DNA from: Bacillus ectoiniformans
GTDB taxonomy: Bacteria > Bacillota > Bacilli > Bacillales > Domibacillaceae
DNA: 64,000 bases
Direction: 5' to 3'
Assembly: GCF_016908875.1 (NCBI RefSeq)
Contig: NZ_JAFBES010000010.1
Location: forward strand, 1 to 64,000
Every line of letters begins with the position of its first letter. Within the stretch, counting starts at the first letter, position 1. The notes under the pieces were generated by a model, which saw only the letters and a list, made by a program, of their open reading frames with translations, did no database searches and was not told where the DNA came from. This document shows, one piece after another, positions 10,301 through 18,860 of the stretch. The translations under genes were made by a program, and so were the position numbers.

Positions 10301-10351
10301 TCCTTGCCGCCTTGCCCATTCTGACATTGACTTCAAAACCAGCCTATACAT

Positions 10352-10386
10352 TAAAAAAAGAACCTGCCAACTCATCAGCAGGTTCT
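10352..10386 (-). terminator. Terminator of acsA
   Basis: On the minus strand GAACCTGC (10385-10378) pairs with GCAGGTTC (10367-10360), followed by seven T. It begins 10 bp after the acsA stop. Confidence 0.88.
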
Positions 10387-10394
10387 TCTGATTA

Positions 10395-12113
10395 TTAATC
10401 TTCCATTGTAGATAAGTCACCAGTTGGCAAGTCAAGCTCCCAAGCCTTTAACACGCGTCGCATAATTTTACCGCTGCGAGTTTTTGGCAGCTTGTCGCGG
10501 AATTCAATTTCACGAGGTGCCGCATGGGCCGCTAATCCCGTTTTGACAAATTGGCGAATCTCTTCTTTTAATTCGTCAGACTGTTCATAGCCGTCACGCA
10601 ATGCAACAAACGCTTTAATAATTTCTCCGCGAACTGGGTCTGGCTTACCAATTACACCCGCTTCTGCAATAGCCGGATGCTCTACCAGCTTACTCTCTAC
10701 TTCGAACGGTCCTACTCGCTCGCCAGCCGTCATGATTACATCATCCACTCGGCCTTGGAACCAGAAATAACCGTCTTCATCCATGTATGCGGAGTCGCCG
10801 GATACATACCAGTCACCAGGCATGAAGTAAGAATCATACTTCTCCGGATTATTCCAGATTGCTGCCATCATGGATGGCCAGCCTTTCTTAATTGCCAGAT
10901 TCCCCATGCGGTTAGGAGGAAGCTCGTTTCCTTGATCATCGACAATCGCAGCTTTGACGCCAGGGATTGGTTTACCCATTGATCCTGGTCTGATGTCCAT
11001 GCACGGATAGTTACAAATGACCTGCGCACCTGTTTCCGTCATCCACCATGTATCGTGAATGCGAAGGTCAAATACTTTTGATCCCCAGCGAACGACTTCA
11101 GGATTTAAAGGCTCACCTACACTCAAGATGTGGCGAAGTGAACTTAAATCAAACTTCTTCACAAGCTCATCTCCCGCTCCCATCAGCATACGGAAAGCAG
11201 TCGGCGCGCTGTACCATACAGTAATCTTATAATCAGCAATTGTCTGGTACCAATTTTCAGGCTTAAAGCGTCCGCCAACAATAACGTTTGTTGTTCCAGT
11301 CAGCCACGGGCCAAAGATCCCATAAGATGTACCTGTCACCCAGCCTGGATCAGCTGTGCACCAATATACATCATCCTCTTTTAAGTCCAATACCCATTTA
11401 GCCGTTTGATATTGCTGGATCATGGCATTATGCACATGCAAAACGCCCTTAGGCTTACCAGTTGATCCAGATGTATAATGCAGAATCATTCCGTCATTTC
11501 GGTCTACCCATTCAATGTCAAATGAAGAATCTGCATCTTTCAGCTTGGCAAGAAAATCAACGTATTTCCCTTCGTTCTTAACGTCTTCCCCTACAAGAAA
11601 GACAGTTTCTAAATTAGGAAGTTCATCAACAGGAACACGGCTAAGCAATTCCGGCGTTGTCACTAGAACTTTTGCTCCGCTGTCCTCTAAACGGTCGCGA
11701 ACAGCACCTTCCATAAACGCTTCAAATAGCGGTCCTACTATGGAACCGGTTTTAATAGCCCCAAGAACAGCGAAATAAAGTTCAGGTGAACGAGGCATGA
11801 AGATAAATACACGATCTCCTTTTTCTACATTCGCAAACGTTTTAAATACATTCGCAGCCTGATTCGTACGCTCTTTCATTTGCTCGAAAGTATACTGCTC
11901 ATTTCTATCTGCATCACGGTAGTGCAATGCCACTTTATCTTTTAGTTCAGATTCTGCATGGCGGTCAATCGCTTCATATGCAATGTTAACCTTTCCAGTT
12001 TGAGACCAGGAAAAAGCTTTTTCAGCTTCCTTCCAATCAAATGATGCAGCTGTTTCTTCATAGCTTTTTAAATTAAAATCCCCTTGCTGTACTGTTAGCG
12101 CTTCCAATTTCAT
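10395..12113 (-). CDS. acsA: Acetyl-CoA synthetase
   Basis: AMP-forming enzyme of 572 residues that turns acetate, ATP and CoA into acetyl-CoA. The ATP loop YTSGSTGKPKG is at 213-223 and SGDSAYMDEDGYFWFQGR lies near 440-460. The C-terminal motif PKTRSGKIMRR places a lysine at residue 549. In B. subtilis this same lysine is acetylated by AcuA to switch the enzyme off, and AcuC reverses it. The acuABC operon is divergent and adjacent, as in B. subtilis. A sigma-A promoter is seen at 12148-12176. Confidence 0.96.
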   Translation of the reverse strand: MKLEALTVQQGDFNLKSYEETAASFDWKEAEKAFSWSQTGKVNIAYEAIDRHAESELKDKVALHYRDADRNEQYTFEQMKERTNQAANVFKTFANVEKGDRVFIFMPRSPELYFAVLGAIKTGSIVGPLFEAFMEGAVRDRLEDSGAKVLVTTPELLSRVPVDELPNLETVFLVGEDVKNEGKYVDFLAKLKDADSSFDIEWVDRNDGMILHYTSGSTGKPKGVLHVHNAMIQQYQTAKWVLDLKEDDVYWCTADPGWVTGTSYGIFGPWLTGTTNVIVGGRFKPENWYQTIADYKITVWYSAPTAFRMLMGAGDELVKKFDLSSLRHILSVGEPLNPEVVRWGSKVFDLRIHDTWWMTETGAQVICNYPCMDIRPGSMGKPIPGVKAAIVDDQGNELPPNRMGNLAIKKGWPSMMAAIWNNPEKYDSYFMPGDWYVSGDSAYMDEDGYFWFQGRVDDVIMTAGERVGPFEVESKLVEHPAIAEAGVIGKPDPVRGEIIKAFVALRDGYEQSDELKEEIRQFVKTGLAAHAAPREIEFRDKLPKTRSGKIMRRVLKAWELDLPTGDLSTMED

Positions 12114-12147
12114 GCACCCATTCCCCCTTATGTAAGATTACAAATAA

Positions 12148-12176
12148 AGTATACTATATATTTATTATTTTCTCAA
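12148..12176 (-). promoter_or_regulatory. Sigma-A promoter of acsA
   Basis: On the minus strand TTGAGA (12176-12171), a 17-base spacer and TATACT (12153-12148), about 35 bases before the acsA start codon. Confidence 0.7.
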
Positions 12177-12250
12177 TTTTTAAAATAATAAACTTCCAAT
12201 AAAAATGTAATTCCACCTATTTATTCCTATTTTATAATCTGAAAATTTAG

Positions 12251-12286
12251 TGAAAACGCTTCATTTTGGATAATTTTATGTATAAT
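12251..12286 (+). promoter_or_regulatory. Candidate acuABC promoter with a cre-like site
   Basis: TATAAT at 12281-12286 is a consensus -10; the -35 is poor. Overlapping the -35 position is TGAAAACGCTTCA (12251-12263), a CcpA-site-like palindrome lacking one base of the usual 14-base cre. CcpA is encoded at 16.4 kb, and acsA and acuABC are CcpA targets in B. subtilis. The site is therefore plausible but imperfect. Confidence 0.45.
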
Positions 12287-12319
12287 GAGGGTATGCAATT
12301 AATCAAAGGCGGTGACCCA

Positions 12320-12952
12320 ATGGAGCATATTAAAAGATATCATTCAAAAGACTATGACACTCCTAACGGTTCTTTAGTTATTGAAGGTCCGGTAACATCT
12401 GAAAGACTAGCAGAACTTGATTTTCATGAAGGCCTTGTCGCTTTTAGACAGCCTGAACAGCAGCATAAAGCGCTGATCGAAATTGCGCAGCTTCCAGAAG
12501 GCAGAATCATTATTGCCAGACAAGATCAAATGATCGTCGGCTATGTGACTTATCTGTATCCCGATCCTCTTGAGAGATGGTCAGAAGCCAATTTAGAAAA
12601 CATGATTGAACTTGGAGCCATTGAAGTCATCTCATCTTTCAGGGGAGCTCGCGTCGGGAAAAATATGCTGAAAGTATCCATGATGGATGATGCCATGGAA
12701 GACTATATCATTATTACGACGGAATATTACTGGCACTGGGATTTAAAAGGAACAGGCTTGAATGTATGGGAGTACCGAAAGATCATGGAAAAAATGATGA
12801 ACGCGGGCGGTCTAGTCTGGTATGCCACTGATGACCCGGAAATCAGTTCGCATCCAGCCAATTGTCTGATGGTTCGCATCGGTTCAAGAGTAGACCAGGA
12901 CTCCATTGAAAAATTTGACCGCATTCGCTTTATGAACCGCTTTATGTACTAA
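12320..12952 (+). CDS. acuA: Protein acetyltransferase that inactivates AcsA
   Basis: GNAT-type acetyltransferase of 210 residues. The conserved block VGYVTYLYPDPLERWSE and the acetyl-CoA region GAIEVISSFRGARVGKNML are clear, and the C-terminal DDPEISSHPANCLM is typical of AcuA. It acetylates the active-site lysine of AcsA. ATG 12320 was chosen over the upstream in-frame start because homology begins at MEHIKRYHS and this gives the family length of 210. It is first in acuABC and divergent from its target gene acsA. Confidence 0.95.
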   Translation: MEHIKRYHSKDYDTPNGSLVIEGPVTSERLAELDFHEGLVAFRQPEQQHKALIEIAQLPEGRIIIARQDQMIVGYVTYLYPDPLERWSEANLENMIELGAIEVISSFRGARVGKNMLKVSMMDDAMEDYIIITTEYYWHWDLKGTGLNVWEYRKIMEKMMNAGGLVWYATDDPEISSHPANCLMVRIGSRVDQDSIEKFDRIRFMNRFMY

Positions 12953-12981
12953 TCTATATCAATCTCGAGGGGGTAAAAAGA

Positions 12982-13629
12982 ATGATTGTTGAAGAAATTA
13001 TGCAAACCCAAGTACATACGCTGAACCCAAATGACACCATCGCTTCCGCCCTGCAATTGTGCAGAGATCAAAAGATTCGCCACATTCCTATAGTAGATAA
13101 CAATCAATTGTTAGTCGGACTTGTCACAGACCGTGATATAAAAGATGCCACTCCTTCTATTCTTCAAAAAGGCACAGGAGAAGAAGAACTGAACAAGCCT
13201 TTAGATTTAATTATGGAAAAGAACGTCGTCACAGGTCATCCTCTCGACTTTGTTGAAGATGTAGCCGCCACTTTCTATGAGTACGACATTAGCTGTATGC
13301 CGGTCATTCAAAATGGGGAGTTAATTGGGATTGTCACGGAAACAGATGTGCTTCACACATTTGTCGAACTGACAGGAAGCCATCAGCCAGGCTCTAGAAT
13401 AGAAGTGAAAGTGCCAAACAAACCAGGCATGCTTTTTGAAGTCGTGAATGTTCTGAATAAACGCCGCGCGAATATTCATAGCGTGCTAGTTTATCCCGAC
13501 AAAAATGATGAAAAGTTCAAAATTATTGTTTTTCGCGTCCGAATGATGAATCCAATTGGGGTGATTGATGATTTAAAGAAAGAAGGACATATTGTGCTGT
13601 GGCCGAATATGCCGGGAGTGTCTTCATGA
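12982..13629 (+). CDS. acuB: CBS-ACT domain protein AcuB
   Basis: Protein of 215 residues with two CBS motifs (about 1-60 and 70-135; MIVEEIMQTQVHTLNPNDTI and DLIMEKNVVTGHPLDFVEDV) and a C-terminal ACT domain (about 140-212; IEVKVPNKPGMLFEVVNVL). CBS pairs bind adenine nucleotides and ACT domains bind small metabolites, so it may report energy state to the acetate switch. Its exact function is not known. A strong site GAGGGGG precedes the ATG. It overlaps acuC by four bases (ATGA). Confidence 0.93.
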   Translation: MIVEEIMQTQVHTLNPNDTIASALQLCRDQKIRHIPIVDNNQLLVGLVTDRDIKDATPSILQKGTGEEELNKPLDLIMEKNVVTGHPLDFVEDVAATFYEYDISCMPVIQNGELIGIVTETDVLHTFVELTGSHQPGSRIEVKVPNKPGMLFEVVNVLNKRRANIHSVLVYPDKNDEKFKIIVFRVRMMNPIGVIDDLKKEGHIVLWPNMPGVSS

Positions 13630-14810
13630 CTGCGAAAAGAGATGCCGTATTCGTACATTCGGATCAATCACTATCTTACAAATTCTCAGAAAATCACCCT
13701 TTTAACCAATTCAGACTGACATTAACCATTGACCTTTTAAAAAAGATAGATGCACTCAAAGACAGTGATATGGCTCCGCCTAGAATGGCATCAGATGAAG
13801 AATTAGAACTTGTGCATGACAGCGCTTATGTAGAAGCTGTGAAGAAAGCGAGCAAGGGCCTGCTGACACCCGATGCCGGAGAAGGATACGGCATTGGAAC
13901 AGAGGATACCCCTATGTTTGACGGGATGCATGAAGCCAGCGCGTTTCTAGTTGGCGGCACCTTAACCGCTGCGGACTTAGTCATGCAGGACAAAGCCAAT
14001 CATGCGCTCCATTTAGGCGGAGGTCTTCACCATGGCTTTCGTGGAAAAGCTTCGGGTTTTTGTATATATAACGACAGTTCAGTAGCTATCAAATATTTGC
14101 AGGAAAAATACAAAGCCAGAGTATTATATGTGGATACTGATGCTCATCATGGCGATGGCGTACAATGGTCTTTTTATGATGACCCTGATGTATGCACCTA
14201 TTCTATTCATGAAACTGGACGATACTTATTCCCCGGAACTGGAAATGTGAATGAACGAGGACATGGAAAAGGCTATGGATATTCTTTCAACATTCCTTTA
14301 GATGCGTTTACGGAAGATGAATCCTGGCTTGAAGCTTATGAAACTTCATTATGGGAAGTCGCTGATTTCTTTAAACCAGATGTCATACTGACGCAGAATG
14401 GAGCTGACTCTCATTATTTCGATCCGCTCACACATCTGTCAGCCACGATGGAGATCTACAAGCGCATTCCTAAGCTCGCTCACAAAATCGCTCATGAATA
14501 TTGTGACGGACGCTGGATCGCTGTTGGGGGCGGCGGCTATGATATATGGCGCGTCGTTCCTAGAGCTTGGTCTTACGTCTGGCTCGAGATGACTGAAAAC
14601 TCTCATTTTTCCGGCGCTTTGCCTGAAAGCTGGTTAAACTATTGGCAGCCAAAAGCGCCTATCCAATTGCCGACGACTTGGGAAGATGCGAAGGACATCT
14701 ATCCTCCTATTCCCCGCAAGCCGGAAATTGAAGAGAAAAATCGAATTACCGTCGATAAAGCGCTGTATCCCTTAAGGCAAAATAAAAAAAGCAGGGAACC
14801 TAGCGCCTAA
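13626..14810 (+). CDS. acuC: AcsA deacetylase, class II HDAC-like
   Basis: Zinc-dependent deacetylase of 394 residues of the arginase/HDAC fold. The metal and catalytic block VDTDAHHGDGVQWSF and the loops HLGGGLHHGF and NGADSHYFDP are present. It removes the acetyl group from AcsA and reactivates it. The start was placed at ATG 13626, inside the acuB stop (ATGA overlap), because homology begins at DAVFVHSDQS; a start 27 bases upstream is in frame but less likely. A bidirectional terminator follows. Confidence 0.95.
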   Translation: MTAKRDAVFVHSDQSLSYKFSENHPFNQFRLTLTIDLLKKIDALKDSDMAPPRMASDEELELVHDSAYVEAVKKASKGLLTPDAGEGYGIGTEDTPMFDGMHEASAFLVGGTLTAADLVMQDKANHALHLGGGLHHGFRGKASGFCIYNDSSVAIKYLQEKYKARVLYVDTDAHHGDGVQWSFYDDPDVCTYSIHETGRYLFPGTGNVNERGHGKGYGYSFNIPLDAFTEDESWLEAYETSLWEVADFFKPDVILTQNGADSHYFDPLTHLSATMEIYKRIPKLAHKIAHEYCDGRWIAVGGGGYDIWRVVPRAWSYVWLEMTENSHFSGALPESWLNYWQPKAPIQLPTTWEDAKDIYPPIPRKPEIEEKNRITVDKALYPLRQNKKSREPSA

Positions 14811-14828
14811 TCGTTTATAGATTCAAAA

Positions 14829-14858
14829 AAAAGCAGACTGTCGCGGCAGTCTGCTTTA
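14829..14858. terminator. Bidirectional terminator between acuC and motS
   Basis: AAGCAGACTG (14831-14840) pairs with CAGTCTGCTT (14847-14856) around TCGCGG, with A-runs on the left and T on the right. It serves the convergent acuC (+) and motS (-) genes. Confidence 0.88.
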
Positions 14859-15578
14859 TCATTTATTGTTCTCATCAAATTTCGGATCAGATATGATGAT
14901 TTCCACGCGGCGGTTCTTTTGAAAGTTCTCTTTCGATGTGTTAGGCACAATCGGCCGTGTATCCCCATAACCCACAGCAATAAAGCGGGCAGGATCGACT
15001 TTATGGTTGCTGATTAAATAACGGATGACACTGCTAGAACGGGCGCTTGACAGTTCCCAGTTGGATGGATAGTAAGAATTCTTGATCGGGCGGTTGTCCG
15101 TATGCCCTTCCACTTTAATTAAGTTAGGCATCCCTTCAAGAAGCGTACCTATTTTCCTCAGGAATGAATGAGCATCTGGAAGCACAACTGCTTCACCGGT
15201 ACCGAAGATGATCTGTTCTTGAAGAACAAGAACCACCCCTCGTTCATTTCTTGTTGCGGTTGCTACCTCTTCTAAGCCATTCTTCTCTAAATATTTCTGA
15301 ACCTCATCAGCCAGCTTGTCCAATTTTTTTTCATTCGTTTGGCTTTCTTCCTTTTTGACCTCTTCCGCCGGGTTTTCAGCTGGAACAATAGACGGGTTAT
15401 TGTCAAAGACGGATTTTGTCTTAAAGGATTCCGCGATTGCCTCAAATTTAATTTTATCAATTTGTGACATTGAAAAAAGCAAGATAAAGAAAACTAGCAC
15501 AAGTGTAACAAGATCGGAAAAAGTAACCATCCACTTTGGCGCACCTTTTTGCTTAGGCGGCTGGCGTCTTCTTCTCAT
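14859..15578 (-). CDS. motS: Sodium-type flagellar stator subunit MotS
   Basis: MotB-like protein of 239 residues. It has a basic N-terminus, a single membrane helix (about 17-38) with the conserved ion-binding aspartate D22 (WMVTFSDLVTL), a plug and linker, and a C-terminal OmpA-like peptidoglycan-binding domain with VEGHTDNRPI and NWELSSARSSSVIRYLI. With MotP it forms the Na+-driven stator known in Bacillus. It overlaps motP by four bases and shares its location next to ccpA with B. subtilis motPS. Confidence 0.93.
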   Translation of the reverse strand: MRRRRQPPKQKGAPKWMVTFSDLVTLVLVFFILLFSMSQIDKIKFEAIAESFKTKSVFDNNPSIVPAENPAEEVKKEESQTNEKKLDKLADEVQKYLEKNGLEEVATATRNERGVVLVLQEQIIFGTGEAVVLPDAHSFLRKIGTLLEGMPNLIKVEGHTDNRPIKNSYYPSNWELSSARSSSVIRYLISNHKVDPARFIAVGYGDTRPIVPNTSKENFQKNRRVEIIISDPKFDENNK

Positions 15579-16387
15579 ATCTCAACGGCCTCTCTCTCAT
15601 TGGCATCCATTTCTTTTTGAGATCTTCTCTCTTCGCTGGATAAGAAAGCACTAAGCTTTTCTTGCAGAATCTTTGGGTTTTGTCCAGATTGTACACCTAC
15701 TACTCCTTCAATGATGACTTGTCTGAAAAAAACCTCTTTTTCCGTTTTCAATTCCAGCTTAGCCGCCATGGGCAAAAATACTAGGTTTGCCATCAATGAG
15801 CCATAGAATGTCGTCAGCAAAGCGATCGCCATATTGGGACCAAGGGTAGTTGGATCATTTAGGTTTTTCAGCATGAGCACAAGCCCCACCAGCGTTCCAA
15901 TCATTCCCCATGCAGGCGCATATTCGCCTGCTCGCTCTAAGATGCTTCTGCCCTTCCGGTGACGCTCTTCTAAAGCTGTAATCTCCGCATCCATAATATC
16001 TATCAGCATTTCCTGCTCGATCCCGTCAACAGCTAAGAGCACGCCTTTCTTCAGGAATTCATCTTCAATTTCTCCGAGCCCATTTTCAAGAGCGAGCAGC
16101 CCTTCTCGGCGTGCAATTTCAGACAGCTTAACAAATCGGCGAATCAGCTCTTCTAAATTGTTCTCATCTTCTCTGAAAGCCTGTTTAATGACTGAAAATG
16201 TATGTTTAATATCCTTGACCGGAAAACTGATTAACAGACCTGCAGCTAATCCCCCAAAAACGATCAGCATCGATGGCAAGTGCAAGAAGGATATGAACCC
16301 GGCAACCCCTCCGCTAGAGAAGATCGCAAACATCAGCAGTACAAATCCTAAAACTATTCCGACCGGAGTCAGTTTATCTAATTTCAT
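15575..16387 (-). CDS. motP: Sodium-type flagellar stator subunit MotP
   Basis: MotA/TolQ-family protein of 270 residues with two N-terminal membrane helices, a long cytoplasmic loop with charged residues (about 55-145) and two further helices (about 150-205; GEYAPAWGMIGTLVGLVLML). It pairs with MotS in the torque-generating stator. Co-transcription with motS is shown by the ATGA overlap. The ion specificity (Na+) is inferred from the ccpA linkage. Confidence 0.93.
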   Translation of the reverse strand: MKLDKLTPVGIVLGFVLLMFAIFSSGGVAGFISFLHLPSMLIVFGGLAAGLLISFPVKDIKHTFSVIKQAFREDENNLEELIRRFVKLSEIARREGLLALENGLGEIEDEFLKKGVLLAVDGIEQEMLIDIMDAEITALEERHRKGRSILERAGEYAPAWGMIGTLVGLVLMLKNLNDPTTLGPNMAIALLTTFYGSLMANLVFLPMAAKLELKTEKEVFFRQVIIEGVVGVQSGQNPKILQEKLSAFLSSEERRSQKEMDANEREAVEI

Positions 16388-16448
16388 TTCTTCTCCCCTA
16401 TTCTCCCACCATAAACTTTTTGTTCATTATTATATATCGGAATGAGAA

Positions 16449-17447
16449 TTAATTTGTTGATCCCCTTTTCTCAATCCGGTGCGGAAGTACGACAATAGGA
16501 CTTTCTACTTCTTCTTTATTCATATACTTTGTCAGAAGCCTCATGGCTACTGCTCCAATGTCATATAGAGGCTGAACAACTGATGTCAGCTGAGGGCGCA
16601 CCATCAAAGCCAGTCTGGAGCTGTCGAAGCTAACGACTTCGATCTCATCAGGAATCCCCACTCCTGCATCCTGTGCTCCATGAACAACGCCAAGAGCCAT
16701 TTCATCATTATTAACGAAAATAGCTGTAGGTTTAACTGGAGCTTCCTGAAGTTTCGTCCAAGCTTCAATTCCTGAATCATAAGAGTAATCGCCTTCTACT
16801 ACTAATTCTTCATTGTAAGATAATCCCGCCTGCTCAAGCGCTTCCTGGTATCCCTTCAATACAAAATCACGGTTGATCGTATCGTGGAGCGGGCTGGCTA
16901 CATAAGCGATATGCTTGTGTCCTTTTTCAGTCAGCATTTGCACAGCATCAAATGCGGCTTCTTTATAGTCAATATTGACGGAAGGAATTTGTTCAGATCC
17001 TTCGACAGATCCCGCTAAAACGATCGGTACTTGTGAGCGCTTAAACTCTTCAATATGTTCATCTGAAATGTTGCTGCCCATAAAGACCAGTCCATCTACT
17101 TGTTTTCCTAACATCGTATTAATTAAATGAAGCTCTTTATCTTTATTCTGATCTGAGTTACTCAAGATAATATTGTATTTATACATGGTAGCAATGTCTT
17201 CAATACCTCTTGCTAACTCCGCATAAAAAATGTTGGAGATGTCGGGGATAATGACTCCGACTGTCGTTGTTTTTTTACTTGCCAGCCCGCGCGCTACAGC
17301 ATTCGGACGATAGCCAAGTCTTTCAATCACATCTAGCACTTTCTTTCTTGTTGCTGGTTTCACATTTGGATTTCCATTTACGACTCGTGAAACGGTCGCC
17401 ATGGAAACGTTCGCTTCTCTTGCTACATCATATATTGTTACATTCAT
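16449..17447 (-). CDS. ccpA: Catabolite control protein A
   Basis: LacI-family global regulator of 332 residues. The HTH ([20 protein letters not shown], about 4-23) and hinge [10 protein letters not shown] are followed by an effector domain that in CcpA docks HPr-Ser46-P. It represses or activates carbon genes at cre sites. Its position between aroA and motP is the same as in B. subtilis. Its likely targets inside this window include acsA and acuABC. Confidence 0.96.
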   Translation of the reverse strand: MNVTIYDVAREANVSMATVSRVVNGNPNVKPATRKKVLDVIERLGYRPNAVARGLASKKTTTVGVIIPDISNIFYAELARGIEDIATMYKYNIILSNSDQNKDKELHLINTMLGKQVDGLVFMGSNISDEHIEEFKRSQVPIVLAGSVEGSEQIPSVNIDYKEAAFDAVQMLTEKGHKHIAYVASPLHDTINRDFVLKGYQEALEQAGLSYNEELVVEGDYSYDSGIEAWTKLQEAPVKPTAIFVNNDEMALGVVHGAQDAGVGIPDEIEVVSFDSSRLALMVRPQLTSVVQPLYDIGAVAMRLLTKYMNKEEVESPIVVLPHRIEKRGSTN

Positions 17448-17490
17448 TAGTTAATCTTCTCCTTCATAAAGTCCTTTTCTATATATTAAC

Positions 17491-17520
17491 GAAAAAAAAC
17501 TCCTGTGCAAACACAGGAGT
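17491..17520 (-). terminator. Terminator of aroA
   Basis: On the minus strand ACTCCTGTG pairs with CACAGGAGT around TTTG, followed by eight T. The stem abuts the aroA stop codon at 17522-17520. Confidence 0.9.
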
Positions 17521-18596
17521 TAAGCTTTTACAGGAATTGCTGTCACAACTTCGCCGTAAAATTCATCAAATTGTTGTAAATTCATTTGCTGAGCGGAATC
17601 TGATAGTGCTACAGCCGGGTCAGGATGTACTTCAGCCATGACTCCATCGGCACCAATGGCAAGCGCTGCTTTAGCCGTAGGAATTAACAGATCGCGTCTT
17701 CCAGTGGAGTGAGTAACGTCTACCATTACCGGTAAATGAGTTTCTTGTTTCAGAATCGGCACAGCTGAAATGTCTAGCGTATTTCGTGTAGCTCTTTCGT
17801 ATGTGCGGATACCGCGCTCACATAAAATGATTTGATCATTGCCTTGAGCGATAATGTATTCTGCTGCATTAATGAATTCTTCAATTGTTGCTGCTAAGCC
17901 GCGTTTTAACAATACAGGCTTTTTCACTGCCCCTGCTGCTTTTAACAGCTCAAAGTTTTGCATGTTACGCGCTCCAATTTGAATGACATCTATGTATTCG
18001 CATGCCACTTCAATATCAGCCGGGTTGACAATTTCACTTACCACAGCCAAATCAAATTCATCGGCAACTTTTTTCAAGATTTTCAATCCTTCAAGTCCAA
18101 GTCCTTGGAAGTCGTATGGAGATGTACGAGGTTTGAAAGCTCCTCCACGGATCATTTTCAATCCTTTGCCTTTGATGGCCTTAGCGACTTCAGCCACTTG
18201 CTCATAAGATTCAACTGCACATGGTCCGAAAATAAATGTCGGTGTGCCGTTTCCAACTTCTTCTCCGCGAATCGTTACAATTGTATCTTCCGGCTTCTTC
18301 TTACGGGATACAAGCAATGCTTTGCGGTGATCGTCTTGCTGCAATTCTAATCCAGCTTTGAAGATTTCTTTAAAAATATGCTCAACCGTTGAGTTCTCGA
18401 AAGGCCCAACATTTTTTTCAACAATAGAGTTCAGCATCGTTCTTTCACGGACAGGATCATAACGGTTGACACCCTGCTTTTCTTTTACACGTCCAATCTC
18501 TTGTACAAGAGCTGCACGATCGCTGATTAGCTTTAGCAATTCTGCATTCATTTCGTCAACACGCTGTCTTAATTGATCTAGTTCTTGGTTACTCAC
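17520..18596 (-). CDS. aroA: DAHP synthase fused to chorismate mutase
   Basis: Bifunctional protein of 358 residues. The N-terminal AroQ-type chorismate mutase (about 1-85; [19 protein letters not shown]) is followed by a KDO8P-synthase-like DAHP synthase domain (about 100-350; [38 protein letters not shown]). It starts the shikimate pathway and is feedback-regulated in Bacillus through the mutase domain. The start is GTG 18596 (protein MSNQELDQL), as GGAAGG is 9 bases upstream; the upstream ATG at 18605 directly abuts that site. The length equals that of the B. subtilis enzyme. Confidence 0.95.
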   Translation of the reverse strand: MSNQELDQLRQRVDEMNAELLKLISDRAALVQEIGRVKEKQGVNRYDPVRERTMLNSIVEKNVGPFENSTVEHIFKEIFKAGLELQQDDHRKALLVSRKKKPEDTIVTIRGEEVGNGTPTFIFGPCAVESYEQVAEVAKAIKGKGLKMIRGGAFKPRTSPYDFQGLGLEGLKILKKVADEFDLAVVSEIVNPADIEVACEYIDVIQIGARNMQNFELLKAAGAVKKPVLLKRGLAATIEEFINAAEYIIAQGNDQIILCERGIRTYERATRNTLDISAVPILKQETHLPVMVDVTHSTGRRDLLIPTAKAALAIGADGVMAEVHPDPAVALSDSAQQMNLQQFDEFYGEVVTAIPVKA

Positions 18597-18860
18597 AATT
18601 ATCATCCTTCCGCTGTTTGTTTTCCCAATTTTCCAACAATTGAGTGTGTTTTCCTTCATGATCACTGCCAGCCGCTAATATAATAATAGAAGCTTCTGAA
18701 AGTTTCGTATGAAGTTGGATCGATTTGATATATATTTTATATATTAGGGATTATTATAAAACAAAGAATCTTAAATGTCACGAAGAATTTACTTTATTAA
18801 TTAAACGCTTTTAAGCATTAAAGCATAATAGTCAATTTTTATGATAATGGGGGAGTTAGT